Assembly: GCA_031260865.1 (NCBI GenBank)
Contig: JAISKQ010000308.1
Span: forward strand, 1-11,183
Direction of reading: 5' to 3'
DNA: 11,183 nucleotides
From: Prevotella sp.
GTDB lineage: Bacteria > Bacteroidota > Bacteroidia > Bacteroidales > Dysgonomonadaceae
Shown: positions 6,243 to 11,183 of the stretch, one piece after another
How the letters are laid out: every line of letters begins with the position of its first letter
How positions within the stretch are numbered: the stretch's first letter is position 1
Translations under genes and position numbers: made by a program
The notes under the pieces: generated by a model
The model's input: the letters and a program-made list of their open reading frames with translations, nothing else
Told to the model about the DNA's origin: nothing
Databases searched by the model: none

Positions 6243-6273
6243 CGCGCCGGCAAAAGTCGGCGCGCGTTTTTTT
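6243..6273 (+). terminator. Intrinsic terminator after the gene remnant
   Basis: CGCGCCGGC (6243-6251) pairs with GTCGGCGCG (6256-6264), nine pairs with one G-U, around an AAAA loop. Seven T (6267-6273) follow shortly. On the opposite strand no T-tract follows the stem, so it ends rightward transcripts. It stands 3 bp from the rsmD stop codon. Confidence 0.85.
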
Positions 6274-6276
6274 CGT

Positions 6277-6819
6277 TTAACTTCCTTTTCGGAATATACT
6301 GAAATTCACGCTTCCATACATGCGCTTGCTTTCAAATAAGGGTCGATCCGAGAAATCATAGTCTTTGGAATGTTCAAGGATGAATATCCCTTCCGGTTTG
6401 ATTAAGTCCTTTTCGAAAACAAGACGGGGAACATCCGCGAAATTCTTCAAGTCGTATGGCGGATCCGCGAAAATAAGGTCGAATTGTTCTTTACAATGCT
6501 CCAGATAGCTGAAGACGTCCATCTTCAACAGCGCCATCTCCGACTTTATTTTCAGTTCATCTTTCGTTTTCTCTATGAAAGAGGCATGATTGAAATTCTT
6601 CTCTACACAAACCACGCGGGGACATTCCCGCGAGACTAATTCAAAGCTGATTCCGCCGGTGCCTCCAAACAGGTCGAGGCAGGAGGTTTCTTCCCAATCA
6701 ATAAAATTGTTCAGGACATTGAATAAGTTCTCTTTTGCAAAATCAGTTGTCGGACGGGCTTTGAAGCTCTTAGGCGGTTCAAACCGGCGACCTTTATATT
6801 TTCCGCTTATTATTCTCAT
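6277..6819 (-). CDS. rsmD: 16S rRNA (guanine(966)-N(2))-methyltransferase
   Basis: A 180-residue SAM-dependent enzyme that methylates N2 of G966 in 16S rRNA. The start MRIISGKYKGR is the family's signature N-terminus. RPTTDFAKE follows at 22-30, where most members have RPTxDRVKE. Motif I is DLFGGTGGISFE at 49-60 (SAM binding; usually DLFAGSG or DLFAGTG). The acidic end of strand 2 is VCVEK at 70-74, and the catalytic FADPPYDL motif is at 117-124. Length is normal. The ATG at 6819 overlaps the TGA of the upstream DUF3822 gene by 4 nt (ATGA), so the two are translationally coupled. No terminator with a T-tract is visible just after its stop on this strand. Confidence 0.95.
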   Translation of the reverse strand: MRIISGKYKGRRFEPPKSFKARPTTDFAKENLFNVLNNFIDWEETSCLDLFGGTGGISFELVSRECPRVVCVEKNFNHASFIEKTKDELKIKSEMALLKMDVFSYLEHCKEQFDLIFADPPYDLKNFADVPRLVFEKDLIKPEGIFILEHSKDYDFSDRPLFESKRMYGSVNFSIFRKGS

Positions 6820-7625
6820 AGGGATAACGTTAATAGGTCAAGAGGAGCTTTTTGCGCATCCTCGTTCCATAAAAATATCTCGCTGGGAGTATTCGATTGT
6901 TCTATTTGTTTAATGTATTCTTGCAGGAGTTTTACGAGCTGTTTCTCAGGTTTCCCTACTATATATAAATGATCTTCCTGCTGATTGAACCCGCATTGTT
7001 CCCACAATTTGAGAATAAAATAAAGTTGGTTCATCAGCGGCTCGTTTTCATACGTCAGGCTATGAATCAGTTTTTGACCGGAGAAACAAATAACATCCAG
7101 AAAATGACCATGAAAATTCAGGTACATCCTTGAGGTATCGCCTGTCAGCATCGTTTTATTCTCGAAGAAATTGATGAGCAGGTTGGTATGATGAAAAAAA
7201 CGCGGCGACCACAAGTTGCGCGACAGAAATTCAACGATTTCTTTATCCGGGCTAAAGAGGGTTATAATGTCCTGTTTTTCAATAATACCGGATACAATAT
7301 AATTCGATTTTCGCGAACGCGTAAAATCATACAGGCGCGTTTTCTCCTTAGCATCATAGTACGCGGCAGGAACAAGGTCGTAATCTTTGGAGACAAAAAT
7401 CACATTGGTTTGCTTAAATTCCTGAGTAAGGAAATTCAGTTCGAAAATAATACGTTGTACGTTACTCAATAAATCGTCGCTTATCAAAAAGGATGTTTCG
7501 CGCAAACAATAATTCGTCCCGTCTTCCGGATCGGAAATGGAAAACATAAAGCCACCCGGGTTTATACGAATAGATAAGATGTATTTCTCTGAATGTCCGA
7601 GGTCTATGGTTTCCGGTAAAAACAT
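6816..7625 (-). CDS. DUF3822 family protein
   Basis: A 269-residue protein of unknown function from a family found in Bacteroidetes and commonly encoded beside rsmD. I recognise it by context and general features: length near 260-270, the opening MFLPETIDLGHSEKYILSIRINPGGFMFSI with alternating hydrophobic strands, and a second similar stretch near 168-190 (MYLNFHGHFLDVICF) followed by a helix-rich part. Two such strand blocks would fit an actin-like ATPase fold, but I see no clear phosphate loop, so this is only a thought. There is no signal peptide or membrane segment; it is probably cytoplasmic. The ATG at 7625 lies about 13 nt after the expected transcript start of a TAACTTTG promoter. The gene is coupled to rsmD by a 4-nt overlap, which hints at a role in ribosome or RNA metabolism. 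Confidence 0.8.
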   Translation of the reverse strand: MFLPETIDLGHSEKYILSIRINPGGFMFSISDPEDGTNYCLRETSFLISDDLLSNVQRIIFELNFLTQEFKQTNVIFVSKDYDLVPAAYYDAKEKTRLYDFTRSRKSNYIVSGIIEKQDIITLFSPDKEIVEFLSRNLWSPRFFHHTNLLINFFENKTMLTGDTSRMYLNFHGHFLDVICFSGQKLIHSLTYENEPLMNQLYFILKLWEQCGFNQQEDHLYIVGKPEKQLVKLLQEYIKQIEQSNTPSEIFLWNEDAQKAPLDLLTLSL

Positions 7626-7644
7626 AATTTTGATTTTCTACACA

Positions 7645-7652
7645 CAAAGTTA
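7645..7652 (-). promoter_or_regulatory. -7 box for the DUF3822-rsmD operon
   Basis: TAACTTTG on the minus strand is an exact TAnnTTTG match, 19 bp before the DUF3822 ATG. No good TTTG is found 19-21 bp further upstream, so the -33 part is weak. Confidence 0.5.
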
Positions 7653-7673
7653 GAAAAAGATATTTTTATCTGC

Positions 7674-7681
7674 TACTTTTG
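7674..7681 (+). promoter_or_regulatory. -7 box for the RecD-like helicase gene
   Basis: TACTTTTG is an exact TAnnTTTG match. TTAG at 7650-7653 stands 20 bp upstream and matches three of four bases of the -33 element. The leader would be about 29 nt. This box and the leftward one are 21 bp apart, so the two promoters overlap back to back. Confidence 0.5.
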
Positions 7682-7716
7682 ACCTTAAATCGTCTCAACT
7701 CTCTTAATCTCCTGAT

Positions 7717-9129
7717 ATGATAAGTGATTTCTTCTTAGATAAGATAAAGCAAAATTTTCCATTCGAACCGACCGGTCAACAACAAGCGGCTTTAGAAAAG
7801 ATTGTCAACTTCCTGTTTTTGCCGAAAGAAGAAAGCCTGTTTTTATTAAGAGGTTATGCCGGCACCGGCAAATCGTCCTTATTGGGCGCTTTGGTAAAGA
7901 CAATGGCGGAATTTAAGCAAAAGACTGTTTTGCTGGCGCCGACGGGACGCGCGGCAAAGGTTTTTTCGGCATACGCCAATCATCCCGCTTTCACGATTCA
8001 TAAGAAGATATACCGGCAACAAAAATTCGCCGGTGATTTCGGCAGTTTCGGGCTGATGGACAATCTGTATAAAGATACGTTGTTTATTGTGGACGAAGCG
8101 TCAATGATCAGCAACGATGGGCTTGATTCTTCTTCCTTCGGCACGGGCAGGTTATTGGACGACCTGATCCATTATATCTATTCAGGCGAGAATTGCCGCC
8201 TGTTATTGATCGGCGATTCCGCTCAGTTGCCTCCGGTAATGGAAGAAAACAGCCCCGCGCTGCAAACGGCTGTACTCGAAGGCTATGGGCTGGAAGTGCA
8301 CGAGGCTATGCTATCGCAGATAGTGCGTCAGGCTGAGAGTTCTGGTATCCTGTATAATGCCACCAACATACGCAACGCGCTGAACGAGGGGAAAACCGGA
8401 GCTTATCCCAAACTGATACTGAATGATTTCCCTGATATTATCCGCATAAACGGGGAAGAGCTGATAGATGAAATATCCGCGTCGTATGACCGGGACGGAT
8501 TGGAAAACACGATGATTATATCCCGGTCGAATAAGCGTTCCAATATCTACAACCAAGGGGTTCGCAACCGGATTCTTTACCGGGAAGAGGAATTATCGAC
8601 AGGAGATATGCTGATGATAACAAAGAATAACTATTATTGGACCGAAAAGATAGACGGGATTGATTTCCTTGCCAACGGCGAGATTGTAGAGGTGCTGCGC
8701 GTTCGCCGCGAACAGGATTTATACGGATTCCGCTTCCGCGACGTCTTGGTGCGCAGCGCGGATCATGATATTGAACTGGAGATTAAGATACTGATGGATA
8801 CGCTTTATTCGGAAGCGGCAGGATTGACCCGCCAACGCTCGGAAGAGTTATTCCTGAATGTATTGGAGGACTATGCCGACCTCTCAACCAAATCGGCGAA
8901 AATGAAGCGGCTGAAAGTTGATCCGTTTTTCAATGCCGTACAGGTGAAATTCGCTTATGCCGTCACTTGCCATAAGGCACAAGGGGGCGAATGGAACACG
9001 GTGTTTCTCGACTTGGGATATATTTCCGAAGAGCATTTGGGGATAAACTTCTACCGATGGCTCTATACGGCAATCACCCGAGCCAGTACAAAACTGTATC
9101 TGGTAAATTTGCCGGATGAGTTTATGTAA
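7717..9129 (+). CDS. RecD-like superfamily 1 DNA helicase (compact form)
   Basis: A 470-residue ATP-dependent helicase of the RecD/Pif1/TraA part of superfamily 1. A Q-motif-like TGQQQAALEKI is at 19-29 and Walker A GYAGTGKSS at 46-54. Motif Ia APTGRAAK is at 74-81 and Walker B FIVDEAS at 123-129. Motif III GDSAQLPPV is at 166-174, a motif IV-like SRSNKRSN at 269-276, the motif V region AVTCHKAQGGEW at 415-426 and motif VI YTAITRA at 450-456. All catalytic motifs are intact. It is much shorter than RecD2 (over 700 residues) and lacks its N-terminal helix-hairpin-helix part. With no RecB or RecC nearby it is a stand-alone helicase, probably in DNA repair or replication. It is divergent from DUF3822-rsmD and convergent with the GH3 gene. 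Starting at 7717 gives a complete N-terminus with the Q-motif at residue 19. Confidence 0.92.
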   Translation: MISDFFLDKIKQNFPFEPTGQQQAALEKIVNFLFLPKEESLFLLRGYAGTGKSSLLGALVKTMAEFKQKTVLLAPTGRAAKVFSAYANHPAFTIHKKIYRQQKFAGDFGSFGLMDNLYKDTLFIVDEASMISNDGLDSSSFGTGRLLDDLIHYIYSGENCRLLLIGDSAQLPPVMEENSPALQTAVLEGYGLEVHEAMLSQIVRQAESSGILYNATNIRNALNEGKTGAYPKLILNDFPDIIRINGEELIDEISASYDRDGLENTMIISRSNKRSNIYNQGVRNRILYREEELSTGDMLMITKNNYYWTEKIDGIDFLANGEIVEVLRVRREQDLYGFRFRDVLVRSADHDIELEIKILMDTLYSEAAGLTRQRSEELFLNVLEDYADLSTKSAKMKRLKVDPFFNAVQVKFAYAVTCHKAQGGEWNTVFLDLGYISEEHLGINFYRWLYTAITRASTKLYLVNLPDEFM

Positions 9130-9137
9130 TAAATAGA

Positions 9138-9182
9138 ATCGCGCCCGCGGGACATTCTTCGTGAATACCCCGCGGGCGCGAT
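9138..9182. terminator. Strong hairpin between convergent genes
   Basis: ATCGCGCCCGCGGG (9138-9151) and CCCGCGGGCGCGAT (9169-9182) are perfect 14-bp arms. Inside the 17-nt loop ATTC and GAAT can pair again. The hairpin starts 8 bp after the helicase stop and lies 21 bp beyond the GH3 stop, so it can serve both transcripts. Neither side has a real T-tract, so it may block RNA decay as much as end transcription. Confidence 0.6.
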
Positions 9183-9203
9183 ATATAGATGGTTCTACTG
9201 CTT

Positions 9204-11183
9204 TTACAGTATCTCGAAACGTTCTTTCAAACGGATATCTTGGGATGAAGCGCCTATCCTTACTTCAAAGAAGCCCGGCTCCACAACAAACTCATTATGC
9301 CTGTCCCATAAACCTAAATCCTGAGGCGTGAGCGTAAATTTAATCTCTTTTGTTTCTCCCGGTTTCAAACCGATACGTTCAAAACCTCTGAGCACCTGTG
9401 TGTAAGTAGTCACGCTGCTTACTTCGTCGTTGAGGTAAAGCTGCACCACTTCGTCTCCCGCCACTTTCCCTGTATTGGTTATTTTCACAGAGACATCCAC
9501 ATTTGACAGACGACCTGTTTGAGTAGGCGATACTTTCAAGTCGGAATATTCGAACGTCGTATAGCTTAATCCGTAACCAAAAGGATACAACGCGCCCGAC
9601 ACACGTACAGGTCCTTCTGTATCCGAACCCGGTTTGAACGGGAAGGCAAAAGGAATCTGTCCGACAGATTTAGGATAGGTCACAGCTAACTTTCCACCCG
9701 GATTATAATCTCCAAAAAGAACTTCCGCCAATGCCGTTCCGGTAAATTCTCCCGGAAAAGAAGCTTGTATGATGCCCGGTATATATTTATTCGCCCAATT
9801 GATAGATACCGCGCGGCCATCTATCAATAGTAATACCACCGGTTTTCCCGTGGCGTAAACCGCCCGAAGCAACGCCTCCTGATGTCCTGCCAAATCGAGG
9901 TTGGAACGAGAATAATATTCCCGAACGGTTTTTTCCGAGCCGCCCAGTACCACAATAGCGACATCCGCTTCCAGCGCGGCATTCACAGCCTTGTCTATCA
10001 TCTGTTGGTCTTCCGCCGATACCGATTCTTTTATAATTTCGCTTTCGGGAAAATTTTTATCGATTATATCGCATCCTTTTTCATAAATGATTTGGCTATT
10101 GGGCAACAAAGCTTCCAGCCCTTCTTTTACAGTTACAATAGGAGGATTGGCAGGTCCATAGCGGCAAATAAAGTCTTTACGTTCGTTGGCGTTAGGTCCT
10201 ATCAAGGCTATTTTCTTTATGTCTTTACTCAAAGGCAGTATATTATTCTCGTTCTTCAGCAACACGACAGATTGCCGGGCAGCGTCAAGAGATACTTTTT
10301 TGTGTTCGGGAGAAGCTACGACTTTATCGACCGCCGTCTTATCTCCCGTATATGGATTGTCGAATAATCCCAACATAAATTTAACCCGAAGTATATCGCG
10401 CACCCTCGCGTCGATGGTTTGCAGCGAAACTTTTCCTTGTTTCACGGCTTCTCGCAAAGGAAGTATAAAATCCCGGGGAGGAGTAAAGTTAGTACGTATA
10501 TTCAGCCCGGCGTTTACCACGTCCGCCGCGGCGTCCACCGCGTCTTTCGACACTTTATGCTTACTGTACAGATATTCCACGGCTTCACTGTCCGAAACCA
10601 CATAGCCTTTGAAACCCCATTCCTGACGTAATATCTCCGTCAAGAAATGATAGTTGCCGGTGATGGGTATTCCATCGTAGTCGTTGTACGAACTCATCAC
10701 CCCCAACGCTCCCGCTTCCTGAAACGCCACTCTGAATGGTTCAAGGAATAACGTCCTCATCTCGCGTGGAGCAACATGAGGGTCGGTACGGGTTTCTTCG
10801 TCGCGTCCACCCACCGGTACGCTATATACGGCAAAATGCTTCGGCGTCGCCACCAATCCGTGGCTTTGAAGTCCTGTGATCATTCTCTTACCCAGTTGGC
10901 TTACTAGATAGGGGTCTTCACTATAACATTCCACTACCCTGCCCCAACGAGGGTCGCGGGCAATGTCTAAGATGGGCGAATATATATTGGTATATCCCAA
11001 CGCCTTTGCTTCCACGGCTGTAATTTCCGCTATTTTGCTTATCAGGTCTTTATTCCATGTCGCTCCCTGTCCGCTTTGCGCGGGGAAAAGAGTCGCCTGA
11101 TAGTGGCAAAGCCCTCTGATTCCTTCGTTGGTGAAATCGACGGGGATACCCAGCCGCGTTTCTTCTACAAACCAGCGTTGAAT
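9204..11183 (-). CDS. Glycoside hydrolase family 3 beta-glycosidase, 5' end cut off
   Basis: The window shows 659 residues plus the stop; the frame is open to the last base, so the signal peptide and N-terminus lie outside. Numbering is from the first visible residue. The GH3 barrel runs to about 280: NEGIRG at 19-24, DIARDPRWGR at 72-81, the KHF motif at 114-116, and the nucleophile Asp197 in GYVVSDSEAV. The GH3 alpha/beta sandwich follows at about 300-530 (SVVLLKNENNILPL, VVLGGSEKTV). Glu421 in REYYSRS lines up with the acid/base position. A fibronectin-III-like domain closes the protein at about 562-659 (VKITNTGKVAGDEVVQLYL). It should release terminal glucose or xylose from beta-linked oligosaccharides, probably in the periplasm. 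The exact substrate cannot be told. A GTG at 11015 can look like a start, but it lies inside the conserved barrel and the real start is upstream. No SusC, SusD or sensor gene is in view. Confidence 0.93.
   Translation of the reverse strand: MQRWFVEETRLGIPVDFTNEGIRGLCHYQATLFPAQSGQGATWNKDLISKIAEITAVEAKALGYTNIYSPILDIARDPRWGRVVECYSEDPYLVSQLGKRMITGLQSHGLVATPKHFAVYSVPVGGRDEETRTDPHVAPREMRTLFLEPFRVAFQEAGALGVMSSYNDYDGIPITGNYHFLTEILRQEWGFKGYVVSDSEAVEYLYSKHKVSKDAVDAAADVVNAGLNIRTNFTPPRDFILPLREAVKQGKVSLQTIDARVRDILRVKFMLGLFDNPYTGDKTAVDKVVASPEHKKVSLDAARQSVVLLKNENNILPLSKDIKKIALIGPNANERKDFICRYGPANPPIVTVKEGLEALLPNSQIIYEKGCDIIDKNFPESEIIKESVSAEDQQMIDKAVNAALEADVAIVVLGGSEKTVREYYSRSNLDLAGHQEALLRAVYATGKPVVLLLIDGRAVSINWANKYIPGIIQASFPGEFTGTALAEVLFGDYNPGGKLAVTYPKSVGQIPFAFPFKPGSDTEGPVRVSGALYPFGYGLSYTTFEYSDLKVSPTQTGRLSNVDVSVKITNTGKVAGDEVVQLYLNDEVSSVTTYTQVLRGFERIGLKPGETKEIKFTLTPQDLGLWDRHNEFVVEPGFFEVRIGASSQDIRLKERFEIL

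Larger units (their letters stand above)
5373..6276. other. Repeat-rich 0.9-kb gap with a gene remnant
   Basis: No intact gene is visible between uxuA and rsmD. In order the gap holds an AACAGTA-type low-complexity tract (5358-5388), a hairpin (5388-5410), a 23-bp imperfect inverted repeat (5421-5484), a small hairpin GCAATC-ACA-GATTGC (5530-5544), a perfect 10-bp inverted repeat (5549-5578), two copies of a 27-bp direct repeat (5667-5693 and 5801-5827), a TTGTAACT-rich tract (about 5855-5940), an isolated TAATTTTG box (5952-5959), a decayed coding fragment (6101-6240) and that fragment's terminator (6243-6273). The composition is that of a site where genes were lost and intergenic repeats collected. 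Confidence 0.7.

Noticed and set aside
9882..10631. Plus-strand open frames opposite the GH3 gene.
   Set aside because: They overlap the conserved enzyme and read as antisense with no family likeness.
9204..11015. GTG at 11015 as the start of the GH3 gene.
   Set aside because: The same frame is open to the window edge and encodes conserved GH3 barrel sequence (NEGIRG) upstream of it.

Overview
The window is a piece of a Bacteroidales chromosome. The evidence is a Bacteroides-type N-succinyl-L-ornithine carbamoyltransferase (ArgF'), a PorT-like outer-membrane beta-barrel, DUF3822 next to rsmD, a compact RecD-like helicase, and several promoters of the Bacteroidetes form TTTG-N19/20-TAnnTTTG with little Shine-Dalgarno signal. 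A Dysgonomonadaceae or Tannerellaceae relative would fit, but I cannot fix the genus from the sequence alone.

Layout. 1-923 (minus): argF', arginine biosynthesis, 3' end cut by the window edge. 1045-1074: intrinsic terminator of the next gene. 1118-1807 (minus): secreted outer-membrane beta-barrel protein with two tandem consensus promoters. 1808-2245: shared divergent control region with palindromes and a consensus promoter for the rightward genes. 2246-5372 (plus): a three-gene hexuronate operon made of a LacI-family regulator, an SDR-type D-mannonate oxidoreductase and mannonate dehydratase UxuA. 5373-6276: a 0.9-kb gap holding hairpins, inverted repeats, a 27-bp direct repeat and the decayed last unit of a lost repeat-protein gene that still has its terminator. 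6277-7625 (minus): rsmD and DUF3822, translationally coupled. 7717-9129 (plus): RecD-like helicase, divergent from DUF3822. 9138-9182: strong hairpin between convergent genes. 9204-11183 (minus): GH3 beta-glycosidase, 5' end cut by the window edge.

How the genes work together. The operon at 2246-5372 covers two steps of glucuronate breakdown (D-fructuronate to D-mannonate to 2-keto-3-deoxy-D-gluconate) under its own likely regulator. A 12-bp palindrome with a central CpG next to its promoter is a good candidate operator. The GH3 enzyme and the beta-barrel protein fit a polysaccharide-using lifestyle, but there is no SusC/SusD pair, so no polysaccharide utilisation locus can be claimed. ArgF', RsmD and the helicase are housekeeping functions.

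I looked for a new multi-gene system and did not find one. The least explained parts are the repeat-rich gap at 5373-6276 and the conserved-looking DUF3822-rsmD pair facing a RecD-like helicase.
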